A DNA stretch of 8,425 nucleotides from an uncultured Oscillospiraceae bacterium. Lineage in GTDB: Bacteria > Bacillota_A > Clostridia > Oscillospirales > Oscillospiraceae. A model generated the notes under the pieces. It saw only the letters and a list, made by a program, of their open reading frames with translations, had not been told where the DNA came from and did no database searches. How positions within the stretch are numbered: position 1 is the first letter of the stretch; every line of letters begins with the position of its first letter. The DNA is taken from contig CAAEOU010000051.1 of the NCBI GenBank assembly GCA_900757695.1, forward strand, positions 1 through 8,425, written 5' to 3'. The position numbers and the translations under genes are program-made. Below are positions 1 to 7,583 of this stretch, piece after piece.

Positions 1-68
1 ATGGCAGTCAAAGCGAAAATCTGCTGTTCCAGCTCCGCCACACGTGCCTGCATCTCAGATAACTCCAT
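1..68 (-). CDS. 5' end of an unidentified leftward gene (truncated by window edge)
   Basis: An ATG at 68-66 opens a leftward frame that stays open to base 1, giving 22 codons that begin MELSEMQARVAELEQQ. The start is supported by a strong GGGAGGT ribosome binding site at 80-74, five bases upstream, and by a promoter with good spacing further upstream. The visible peptide is polar and Glu/Gln-rich, with leucine/hydrophobic spacing that suggests an amphipathic or coiled-coil N-terminal helix. No family can be assigned from so short a piece. The inverted repeat over its promoter suggests the gene, or its neighbour, is under repressor control. A plus-strand ATG frame (1-84) over the same bases lacks any visible upstream signal and is less likely. 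Confidence 0.6.
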   Translation of the reverse strand, partial: MELSEMQARVAELEQQIFALTA

Positions 69-73
69 AGCGC

Positions 74-80
74 ACCTCCC
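74..80 (-). promoter_or_regulatory. Ribosome binding site of the left-edge gene
   Basis: Read on the minus strand this is GGGAGGT, a near-perfect match to the anti-Shine-Dalgarno sequence, five bases before the ATG at 68. It is the main reason for calling the truncated leftward gene real. Confidence 0.65.
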
Positions 81-102
81 ATGAGATACTATTTTATGTA
101 GA

Positions 103-131
103 ATTATACCCTATTATACCCACAAAACCAA
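103..131 (-). promoter_or_regulatory. Predicted sigma-70/sigma-A promoter for the left-edge gene
   Basis: On the minus strand a TTGGTT -35 box (131-126) is followed by a 17-base spacer and a consensus TATAAT -10 box (108-103). Transcription would start near base 96, about 28 bases before the ATG at 68. The -10 box overlaps the outer end of the inverted repeat, and the spacer and -35 box lie within the repeat and its loop, so a protein bound there would block RNA polymerase. A second TATAAT at 118-113 has no matching -35 box at the right distance. Confidence 0.6.
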
Positions 132-148
132 GGGTATAATAGGGTATA
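105..148. repeat. Perfect 17-base inverted repeat with 10-base-phased heptamers (probable operator)
   Basis: The arms at 105-121 (TATACCCTATTATACCC) and 132-148 are exact reverse complements around a 10-base loop (122-131). Each arm holds two copies of one heptamer: TATACCC at 105 and 115, and GGGTATA at 132 and 142. The copies in an arm are exactly 10 bases apart, about one DNA helical turn. The repeat sits on the predicted promoter of the left-edge gene, which fits an operator bound by two repressor dimers. A terminator is less likely because no T-run follows the stem in either direction. The binding protein cannot be named. Confidence 0.7.
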
Positions 149-189
149 GTTGCTTGCGATAAAAAATACTGATAAGAGTTTTTTCTTGA

Positions 190-2916
190 TTACAGTTCTT
201 GTTTGTGCAATGAGCTTTGCAGCTTATCCCGGATTCTCTCTTTTTCTCCGCTGCCGTCTGTACGGAGGCGCAGCAAAGGAACAGCACATTTCTCCAGAAT
301 AGAGTTCTTCTTTATATCCCGCTCGGCCTGTTTGCTCCCAGCCTCATGGAAGCCAGTTCCGTCCACTTCAATCGCCAGTACAGGCTGCTTATCCATCTGA
401 TTGAACAGCAGAAAATCAACATGTGTCAATGGATTTCTGGCATATTTGCGTTCTTCCTCTGTCAACGGTTCATAGTCCTTTACCAGCGTTGCAAGAGAAA
501 CATGTACAGCGCAGCCAATGGTTAAAAAGGCTTCCTCAGACAGCACCTCTTGAATCACAGAGTACATGAGATTCTCGGAATCATACTCAGATACTCTCTT
601 ATGTTTTTGAAGATATGCCCGGCGCTGCTCGGCATAGCCCTGATAGAGCATATCGAATACGGAGTAGACCTGACTCTGGATCACCTCAAAATTGTTGTAC
701 TCGATGTATCGTGTCAGATCCCCGTAGTTGGTCCGGTCATTGCGTGGGTCCTGTGAGGTGACCACCGCCAGTGAATGAACCGCGCGGGAAACTGCGACAT
801 TCAGCATGTGGGGATCGTCCACAAAATCTGTAATGACATTGTCCACCGAGGTTAAAATGATGGCGTCCTGTTCTCGCCCTTGAAATTTATGGACGGTGTC
901 CACTTCATAGGTATCACCCAACTGCTTGCGGATAGCTGCCACTTGATCCCGGTAGGGCGTAATAATGCCGACGCTCTGGTAGTTCTCCTGCTGAAGTCGC
1001 GGAAGCACCTCCTGCTGAATCACGTCGATCTGACGCTGGTTGAGATGTCCACGGGTATGGTTGCCTGCGGTTGTCCGGTACATGGCCAACACATCCGGCT
1101 CATTGTGATCCTGAGTCATGACAATCAACTGCCCATGATAGAACTTCTGATTGCAGAAGTTGATGATCTTCGGATGGCAGCGGTAGTGTTCACGCAGCAG
1201 CGTGACCGGTGCATCCCGCCATATTCCCAGTGCAGAAGAAAGCAGGCTGTGAGTTGAAAAGCGATATCGTTCATCTAAGGAATACTTTTGCCAAATCGCA
1301 TCACTGGTGCGAATATCGTTCTCTGTCAGCACATTGGGAAGCTGCTTCAGATCGCCGACAATCACGATATTGCGTGCGCAGGAAAAGGCCAATACGCCGG
1401 TAGCCAGATCGACCTGCGAGGCCTCGTCTACGATAAGATAATCGTAGATATGATCGATGCCCAGCGTCCCTTTGATGGAATAGGTTGTGCTGAGCACCAC
1501 CGGGTATTCGTTCGTAAACGCGGCAGATTCTCGCCGGAAATCACTCTTTTCAAAGCGCTTTCGTTCATTTTTCCACGGATACCTCGTTGCTAGCTCTGCC
1601 CGGAATAGTCGCAGTGACTTCTGCACAAGCTCGTCCATCTTTTCATCGAAAGAATAGTGTTCCAGCTTGCGGTTCAGCGTATCTTTCTCATTCTCCAACT
1701 CCTGCTTTTTTACGAAATAGAATTGATTTTGCAAATAGGGAATGACCAGTTCCGGGGAGCGGAGAAACAGTTTGAGTGCGCCGCGATTGAACCGGAACAT
1801 GATGGAGAGTTTTTGCAAAAGGCCCAAGCGAGTCTCATGCTCTGCGTGCTGTTCAAACTCCATCCAGAGGGCGAGAATTTTCTGCGAGGACAACTTATTC
1901 AGACTTTCAGACGGCACATCACGGTAAGTCGCATAGTATTCCTCAAAATAGTGCTGCTCCGGTGTTAGCTGCAAGAATTCCTGCTCAATTTCCGCGATAC
2001 GATTCTTTGCATTGAGCATTTCGTTCAATTCTTCGGAAAGCGCAGTCGTTTCCTGCTCTAATTGCTGCCGTTCCTCCGGCTGCATCTCCCAATCGTTCAT
2101 ATCCGGATAGGCGCCTGTCTGGGCATCTAAAAATTTTTGCTTGTTGGTGAGATTTCCAAGGAATGCGGTCAGAAAGGCAACCTTTTTCTTCTCCAACTTT
2201 TCCGCAACATTATGCGTTGCGGAGTTATTATTGGAGACCACCGCCACAGTCTTTTCACTACGGACAACATTGGCGATGATATTCAGGATCGTCTGCGTCT
2301 TTCCTGTCCCCGGCGGACCTTGAATGATGCTGATTTTAGAGGAAAGTGCCCGTTCTACCGCCAGTTTCTGGCTTTGGTTCAGGCCGAACGGATAGATGAT
2401 CGCCTCCGGCATCCGAGGTGCTTTGATTTCTTTCTGCGGCGCAAGATAGCTTGACAGTACGGTATCCTCGCTGACCTGCTGGATCTTGTCGTACTGCATG
2501 CTCAGAATATTGCTGCCGTTTTCAGCCACAAGACTGATTGCCGCGGCAGTCTCTTTGAAGTATTGAAATACTGCCTGATTTTTGCCGTCTGTCAGGCAAT
2601 TCTGCTGGAGCTGCACTTCACTCCTACGGAACAACAAGTCTTTCTTTCCGCTGCGGATAATGCGATAATACGCGCCAAAATCGAGAAGTTCATCGATCCC
2701 GCTGATAGTCTGCCCGTTTGCGGTGACGATCACCTGCGCTGGATCGATTATCTTCTGCAATGGCAGAATCTCTACATTGCCGCTCTGAAAGTCATATACC
2801 TTATTGGGCGCACTGGTATAGATAACCTCACACTTTCCGTCATGAAACCGAAAACTTGCCACTGAGTCTGTCTGGTCTTTTCCCTTTATGATAATTAAGT
2901 GCTTTCGCGCGTCCAT
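190..2916 (-). CDS. Superfamily 1 (Upf1-like) helicase with C-terminal DUF2726-like nuclease domain
   Basis: This 908-residue protein is predicted to be an ATP-driven DNA or RNA helicase joined to a restriction-endonuclease-like domain. Residues 1-170 form an uncharacterised N-terminal domain. Helicase motifs follow in order: Q-motif region 179-191, Walker A GPPGTGKT 200-207, DEAS 497-500, motif III VGDLKQLP 520-527, HYRCHP 577-582, motif V HKFQGRE 676-682 and motif VI NVAVSRA 706-712. A helix-rich insertion (about 280-446) separates Walker A from DEAS, as in Upf1/Dna2-type helicases with a stalk or 1B domain. The C-terminal 780-900 region looks like DUF2726: D834, then E850-V-D852-G, H857 and a basic helix 862-870. 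The ATG at 2916 has an AAAGGA site six bases upstream. The gene lies 84 bases downstream of jetD on the same strand with no clear terminator between. It is not a core Wadjet component. A defence role is inferred from position and domains; the helicase call is firm, the nuclease call moderate. Confidence 0.88.
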   Translation of the reverse strand: MDARKHLIIIKGKDQTDSVASFRFHDGKCEVIYTSAPNKVYDFQSGNVEILPLQKIIDPAQVIVTANGQTISGIDELLDFGAYYRIIRSGKKDLLFRRSEVQLQQNCLTDGKNQAVFQYFKETAAAISLVAENGSNILSMQYDKIQQVSEDTVLSSYLAPQKEIKAPRMPEAIIYPFGLNQSQKLAVERALSSKISIIQGPPGTGKTQTILNIIANVVRSEKTVAVVSNNNSATHNVAEKLEKKKVAFLTAFLGNLTNKQKFLDAQTGAYPDMNDWEMQPEERQQLEQETTALSEELNEMLNAKNRIAEIEQEFLQLTPEQHYFEEYYATYRDVPSESLNKLSSQKILALWMEFEQHAEHETRLGLLQKLSIMFRFNRGALKLFLRSPELVIPYLQNQFYFVKKQELENEKDTLNRKLEHYSFDEKMDELVQKSLRLFRAELATRYPWKNERKRFEKSDFRRESAAFTNEYPVVLSTTYSIKGTLGIDHIYDYLIVDEASQVDLATGVLAFSCARNIVIVGDLKQLPNVLTENDIRTSDAIWQKYSLDERYRFSTHSLLSSALGIWRDAPVTLLREHYRCHPKIINFCNQKFYHGQLIVMTQDHNEPDVLAMYRTTAGNHTRGHLNQRQIDVIQQEVLPRLQQENYQSVGIITPYRDQVAAIRKQLGDTYEVDTVHKFQGREQDAIILTSVDNVITDFVDDPHMLNVAVSRAVHSLAVVTSQDPRNDRTNYGDLTRYIEYNNFEVIQSQVYSVFDMLYQGYAEQRRAYLQKHKRVSEYDSENLMYSVIQEVLSEEAFLTIGCAVHVSLATLVKDYEPLTEEERKYARNPLTHVDFLLFNQMDKQPVLAIEVDGTGFHEAGSKQAERDIKKNSILEKCAVPLLRLRTDGSGEKERIRDKLQSSLHKQEL

Positions 2917-3000
2917 AGGCTATCCTTTCTCTCAAGAACGCAAGCTGTTGACTTATAACCCGCCCACTTTGTTGCAGCGGTAGGAGCTCTTCTGCACAGC
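2917..3000 (-). other. Short gap between jetD and the helicase gene
   Basis: These 84 bases hold the helicase ribosome binding site (AAAGGA at 2928-2923) and no open frame of note. I see no GC-rich hairpin followed by a T-run, so no intrinsic terminator. A TATAAG-like box on the minus strand has no -35 partner at 17 bases. Only weak complementary pentamers are present (TGCAG 2973 with CTGCA 2992; GCTGT 2944 with ACAGC 2996). The simplest reading is that the helicase gene is transcribed by read-through from the Wadjet operon. Confidence 0.5.
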
Positions 3001-4239
3001 CTATTCATTCAAAAACGTCTCCTGCTCGATTGTGACACCATAGTTTAGGATTCTCTCTATGGCATCTCGGAACAACGGATATTTTCCGTTCTCCATATCA
3101 ATTCGCAGGGATGATAAATACGCTTCGGAACGCGCTAAGCCATGCTCGTGAAAGGAATCCACAAATTCGCCGGACATACGCATGGGTGTCAGCGAAGGAA
3201 TCAGTTCCTGCAAATGGCGGAACATTCGGAATCCGCCGGTGTCGATATCCGCCCAGAAGCGTATCTTCATGGTTTCGGACGCCGCATGGGCAATCGACGC
3301 GATCAGTCTTTTCTTTTGGGGGCTGAGAAATCCGCCATGATAGACCACCAGCTCTTCCGGCTGCTTTTCCGACATCACATACGCATCATAGTTGGTCTTG
3401 TTCTCAATGAACGTGATGCTTCGGATGGCTGTCAGGTCTATTTCCATAATGAAATCCACCAGCGTGCTGGGTAAAGCCAGCCCATACGGCGCGGCTCCAA
3501 TGCAAATACTCCCCTGACTTGTCTGGATCGTGCAGTTCCCGGCAAGCTCATAAAGCTCCGGGCGGGCGTAAATGCCCAGAAATGCCAGCTGCTCTCTTTC
3601 ACCCAGTTCATTTTCATCGCAGGCCAGCGCTAACTCTGTGTCATATTTCCTTGCAATGGTCAAAAACAAATCGCGAACATTTCGCTCAAAGTACTTTGTG
3701 TCAGAAAAACACCTGCTGCTGAAGGCCCGCATGGTTATGCTGCCAGACAGTGCAGCATAACCACGAAGTGCACCGAGCAAATCGCGCAAACTTGCATCAT
3801 CTTTCTTGCAGAATGCCGGAACCTTCATTTGCTCATCGGCGGACTTGCAAACGTCTTCCCTCCATGCCGCGATCCATGGAACCGCAACGCCGTCCAGGCC
3901 AATGCGAACCGCGTCAGTGACCTGCTTTGCCCTCACCCGGGGATGCACTCGTTCAGCCGCGGCATAGCACGGCATGATCCGGTCCAAGCGCAGTATAACG
4001 GTCGAAAGCACGGGACGCGCCTTAACCCATTCGAGCTGCACCAAATGCTGCTTTTCCAGCTCCAAGGCCGCTTCATTATAGGAATCCCGTATAGCCGCGT
4101 CCTCGTAGATGTACTCAGGCAGCTCTTTCTTTCCTACTCTCAGCATAACCCGCCGGGTGGATGTTCCGGGTTCGGAGAGATGCTTGCTGTTTTCATACTT
4201 GTCCAACAGCCGGTTCAGAATAACGCCCTGTTCTGTCAT
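3001..4239 (-). CDS. jetD: Wadjet anti-plasmid protein JetD, TOPRIM nuclease subunit
   Basis: JetD (412 residues) is the DNA-cleaving subunit of Wadjet, related to the topoisomerase VI A subunit/Spo11. It cuts circular DNA that the JetABC motor has extruded. The N-terminal part (about 1-200) is expected to hold the DUF3322 and winged-helix DNA-binding regions. The C-terminal DUF2220/JetD_C part contains a TOPRIM fold: hydrophobic strand then Glu in ITFIEN (E279), HGGF (301-304) and the acidic D-x-D of WADIDTGG (D331, D333). These are the expected metal-binding positions and all are present. Length fits the family (roughly 390-420). The ATG at 4239 overlaps the jetC stop as ATGA and has an AAGGAG site at 4253-4248, so translation is probably coupled to jetC. 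The order after JetA, JetB and JetC makes the call secure. Confidence 0.92.
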   Translation of the reverse strand: MTEQGVILNRLLDKYENSKHLSEPGTSTRRVMLRVGKKELPEYIYEDAAIRDSYNEAALELEKQHLVQLEWVKARPVLSTVILRLDRIMPCYAAAERVHPRVRAKQVTDAVRIGLDGVAVPWIAAWREDVCKSADEQMKVPAFCKKDDASLRDLLGALRGYAALSGSITMRAFSSRCFSDTKYFERNVRDLFLTIARKYDTELALACDENELGEREQLAFLGIYARPELYELAGNCTIQTSQGSICIGAAPYGLALPSTLVDFIMEIDLTAIRSITFIENKTNYDAYVMSEKQPEELVVYHGGFLSPQKKRLIASIAHAASETMKIRFWADIDTGGFRMFRHLQELIPSLTPMRMSGEFVDSFHEHGLARSEAYLSSLRIDMENGKYPLFRDAIERILNYGVTIEQETFLNE

Positions 4240-7200
4240 GGCGTAATCTCCTTGCCAAATGGCAGAATGTGCATTCTGTACTTGTCTTTGCTCACCAGCA
4301 GCGTGCGGTCTGCGATTGGCATAATATCCGAAACCTTATCAGGTGGTGTGCAGATAATAGCCTGCAAGCCCATCTTTCGCAGAAGGCGGACGCTTTCAAT
4401 AATGCGGTCACTGTCCATCTTATTGAACGCCTCATCAAATACCGCCAGTCGAACGGTATTACCAAAGCTGGAGGTGTCATTCACGCGATAAAGCTGGGCA
4501 AATGACGCCAAAACCGCAATATAGAAAGGGGTCTGCGTTTCGCCGCCGGATTTTGTGTTCAGCGTCTGCGAAAGCAGCTGCTTTGCTCCATTCTGGTCGG
4601 TCGTTTCCAGATCGAACTTCAGGTAGGTCCTGAAGTCTGTATATCGCTGGATGTTTTCCTGCAATTCACTCTGCTTTCTGGCATTCAGCTGCGTATCGTC
4701 CGCCATGGTGATTTGGCTGAACAGCTTCTCTATCAGCTGGCCATATTTCTCCTGAAACGGCAGCGCAAACAAGCCCATGTCTCCTTCCATAAGCTCCGGA
4801 GCCATAATCATGTCATAGTATTCTGCATAATCCGGATTGCGCTCCACGCGGAACTGGTAGCTGTCTGTGCCAAACTGCGCCTGACGTAGTGCGCGATTCA
4901 GATTTCTCACCTGATCCTGCACTTGATCGATGCTGGATTTCAATTTTGCCAGGAAATCATTCTGGAATTGCTCCATGGCGCTCTCCCGCGCCGTTATGAT
5001 CTTTTCACGGTACCGGGGCAGTTCGCTTTCCTCCAAAAGCCTTTGCTCCGCTTCGTATTCCCCATTGTCCATGGACTCGACGCGGAAGGAGCACGGCTTG
5101 AACTGGTCATTGTATCCTCTGCGCGCCTCAAACAGCTTTTTTTGCGCGGCATCACGCTCATTGGTGCTTTGCTCCAAGCGGCTGCTGAAATTCTTGTGGA
5201 CAACATCCGCGCGCTTCAAGCGGTCAAATTCTTTTTGATATCGGGGAATGCCGGTTTTTTCCCGGTACTCAGGAGAAAACTCTGCCTCAATACAGTCCTC
5301 CACATAGGTCAGCTGCTGGTAATGATCCGGCAGCACCTCATAGTCCAGCTGGCGAATGCGCTCTTTTTGTTGGCCAATCTGAATCCCTTTCTGCTCTTTT
5401 TCTTTATTTAGTGCTATGACTTCATTCCCCAGCGTGGAAATCGTGCGACGCTGTTCGTCCAGCCACAGGAGATCCAGCTTTGAAAGCCGTTCGTCGATAC
5501 CGGCCACCTCATCGGTAATCTCCATGCCCCGCAGATATGCAGTTTGCTTTTCCGCTACGGTATTCTGAACAAAGAAATGCGTAAACAGCGGGTCTTTTGA
5601 CTGTGTCAAAAGCTGGCGGATGGGGGCCCGCTTATGCAACTCATCCTCAATCTGCTTCAGCTCACCTTCCAATCGGGAAATACGCAGACTGACTGCCCGG
5701 CGGCCGATGAATGCGTCGTCCATCCACTCTCGCCGCATGGAACGGGCCACATAGCCCTGATAAAGCATGCCGTCCGCCGTAAGGGCAATCTTGAAATTGC
5801 GCAGCTGCTCGACCCTGTTGCAGCACACCACACGCCCCAGTAAGTAATCCATATAGCTGCGCGCCAGCGGATTCTCTGTCTCCACTTTCTTCGCAAGACT
5901 GTCGTCCCGAGGACGGATCGTCTCTCGTTCACGGAGCTTACCGATATCCACCAGTCCAAAGGAAGCAGAGCCGAAATCTCTTTTGATCCGGTCAAACACA
6001 GGCAGCGCTCTTTGGTAGTACGCCGGATCGATCAGTAGGTAAAACTTCTGCGCATGAAGATAGCCCTCTACCGCTCCGCGCCAACGTTCGTCTGCAACCT
6101 CCAACACGTCCGCCAGAATATCGATTGTAACCGGGCTTCCCAACTGATGCTCCAGCTCGTCGGCCAAGCTCTCCTTAAATTGCAGCAACCCTTTTGGGTA
6201 GTCTTTGATATTTTTCCGGAGATTCGCAAGGGCAACGCGTTTCTGGTCCTGCTGCTCTTTCAATTCCGCCAGACGGTCTTCTATTTTGTGTCGGGCGTCC
6301 CGGACCGCCTCCGAAAGCACAGCAGCCGCCTGCCGGGCATTTTCAAAAGGCGCCAGGGAATGAGAAAACATCTCATGGTTTTCCGACGCAAAAACTGCAT
6401 ATGCCTTCAGGACGCCCTGGGCCGCATCCTGCACAGGCAAAAGATTTTCTTCCGCTTCCTGCTCCAGTATCGCACTGCACAGGTTATTCAGCCGAAGCGC
6501 TTCCTTTTTGATTTCCTGAGTCAGGGATCGCATTTCCCGATGCAGCTGTCCCCGCTCATCCAGCAGGGCCTGTTTCCGGCCGCGCAGCTTCTCCTCCTCC
6601 TGAAATACGCTGCTCTGCGCACAAGCCAATTCAAGCTCGCGCCTGCGGTCCTCTTTCTGCGTGATCTGCGTTGTGATTTCCCGGATCCTCTCGCCGGCGG
6701 CGGTTAAATTTGCGGTACACTCCGCCTTTTCCAGCTCGAGACGGTGAATCTGAGACCGCTTGACCTCTTTCTGGGCCCACAGCACCAAAAAGGACTGCAC
6801 CTGCCAGCGGTCGATCGCCTGATGCATCTCGCGATATAGTCTGCCAATCTCCTGCAGGGCGGCCAGTTTCTCCTCCTGCCGCTGCGCCAGCAGCTCGTGG
6901 CGCTTATAATCCCGGATATTCTGCTGCATGGCCTCAATATCAGGCTTATCCGGTATGTCGCAGATGTTCTCCGTGATAAATTTTTGAATATCCACTATCG
7001 GCCGGAAAGACACCGCTTTTTTCATCATCCGGAGGACCTGTTCATTGTGAACATTCCAGCGGGAGAGCATGTTCCGGCGATATTCCTTCTGCGTATCATA
7101 GATTTCCGCTTTGGCATAGTTTTGTTTCAGATAGCGGCGCAGTGCGGGAAGCTCCATTGCCTCCCCATTCTCGATAAAGCAATTTTCCGGCAAAGTACCC

Positions 7201-7583
7201 ACGTAAATGAAAAAGCGTTCCTGTCTGCTGCCATCACTGCGGCAATCGAAAACAACACCGGTGACGAAGCTGGTCCCTTCCACCTCGTCCTGAAATTCGC
7301 AGGCGATATAGCTGGAAAAATCCTTTCCGCGGCGGGAATAGGGGTTATTTTCATCCATATCCGCCCGAAGATAACCGTCAAGCGTGCGCTGGGACTTTTC
7401 ATTGGCCGCCTGATTGAAATTACGGGCATTCGTTTCGCCCAACAGCACAATCTGAAGTGCGTCGATCACCGTTGATTTTCCTGCGCCATTCTTTCCTGTC
7501 AGGAAGTTCACGTCGCCCACCTCGATGAGTTCCTTGCTGAAATACAGCCAATTAATCAGCAGGATCTTCTTCAACTTCTTCAT
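4236..7583 (-). CDS. jetC: Wadjet anti-plasmid protein JetC, MukB/SMC-like ATPase
   Basis: JetC is the SMC-type ATPase that drives DNA loop extrusion in Wadjet. With the start at 7583 it has 1,115 residues, typical for the family. The N-terminal ATPase half carries Walker A GKNGAGKST at 30-38. Two long charged heptad-rich stretches (about 233-465 and 640-900) would form the antiparallel coiled-coil arm, and a globular hinge-like region (about 480-630) lies between them. The C-terminal half has an ABC signature variant SGGETQ (1012-1017) and Walker B LAVFDEAFNKMD with D1050 and catalytic E1051. The frame is open to an ATG at 7619, but the ATG at 7583 is preferred because AAAGGAGG (7597-7590) lies six bases before it and the protein then begins MKKLKKILLINW, directly before the first ATPase strand. 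The gene overlaps jetB by 32 bases and jetD by an ATGA. All motifs needed for ATP turnover are intact. Confidence 0.93.
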   Translation of the reverse strand: MKKLKKILLINWLYFSKELIEVGDVNFLTGKNGAGKSTVIDALQIVLLGETNARNFNQAANEKSQRTLDGYLRADMDENNPYSRRGKDFSSYIACEFQDEVEGTSFVTGVVFDCRSDGSRQERFFIYVGTLPENCFIENGEAMELPALRRYLKQNYAKAEIYDTQKEYRRNMLSRWNVHNEQVLRMMKKAVSFRPIVDIQKFITENICDIPDKPDIEAMQQNIRDYKRHELLAQRQEEKLAALQEIGRLYREMHQAIDRWQVQSFLVLWAQKEVKRSQIHRLELEKAECTANLTAAGERIREITTQITQKEDRRRELELACAQSSVFQEEEKLRGRKQALLDERGQLHREMRSLTQEIKKEALRLNNLCSAILEQEAEENLLPVQDAAQGVLKAYAVFASENHEMFSHSLAPFENARQAAAVLSEAVRDARHKIEDRLAELKEQQDQKRVALANLRKNIKDYPKGLLQFKESLADELEHQLGSPVTIDILADVLEVADERWRGAVEGYLHAQKFYLLIDPAYYQRALPVFDRIKRDFGSASFGLVDIGKLRERETIRPRDDSLAKKVETENPLARSYMDYLLGRVVCCNRVEQLRNFKIALTADGMLYQGYVARSMRREWMDDAFIGRRAVSLRISRLEGELKQIEDELHKRAPIRQLLTQSKDPLFTHFFVQNTVAEKQTAYLRGMEITDEVAGIDERLSKLDLLWLDEQRRTISTLGNEVIALNKEKEQKGIQIGQQKERIRQLDYEVLPDHYQQLTYVEDCIEAEFSPEYREKTGIPRYQKEFDRLKRADVVHKNFSSRLEQSTNERDAAQKKLFEARRGYNDQFKPCSFRVESMDNGEYEAEQRLLEESELPRYREKIITARESAMEQFQNDFLAKLKSSIDQVQDQVRNLNRALRQAQFGTDSYQFRVERNPDYAEYYDMIMAPELMEGDMGLFALPFQEKYGQLIEKLFSQITMADDTQLNARKQSELQENIQRYTDFRTYLKFDLETTDQNGAKQLLSQTLNTKSGGETQTPFYIAVLASFAQLYRVNDTSSFGNTVRLAVFDEAFNKMDSDRIIESVRLLRKMGLQAIICTPPDKVSDIMPIADRTLLVSKDKYRMHILPFGKEITP

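Noticed and set aside
105..148. Inverted repeat as an intrinsic terminator for the helicase gene
   Set aside because: The stem is A/T-rich with only GGG/CCC blocks, and no T-run follows it in the leftward or rightward direction. The overlap with a promoter and the phased heptamers fit an operator better.
105..148. Inverted repeat as a CRISPR remnant or insertion-sequence end
   Set aside because: There is only one repeat pair, no spacers, no transposase frame and no flanking target-site duplication visible.
2917..3000. Promoter or terminator between jetD and the helicase gene
   Set aside because: The TATAAG-like box lacks a -35 partner, and the complementary pentamers are short, poorly placed and have no T-run.
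3829..4491. Plus-strand open frame of 220 codons across the jetC/jetD junction
   Set aside because: It is antisense to conserved regions of both JetC (Walker B) and JetD, and has no family features.
6054..6707. Plus-strand open frame of 217 codons
   Set aside because: It is antisense to the jetC hinge and coiled-coil region. It is a chance frame opposite a coding sequence of mid GC content.
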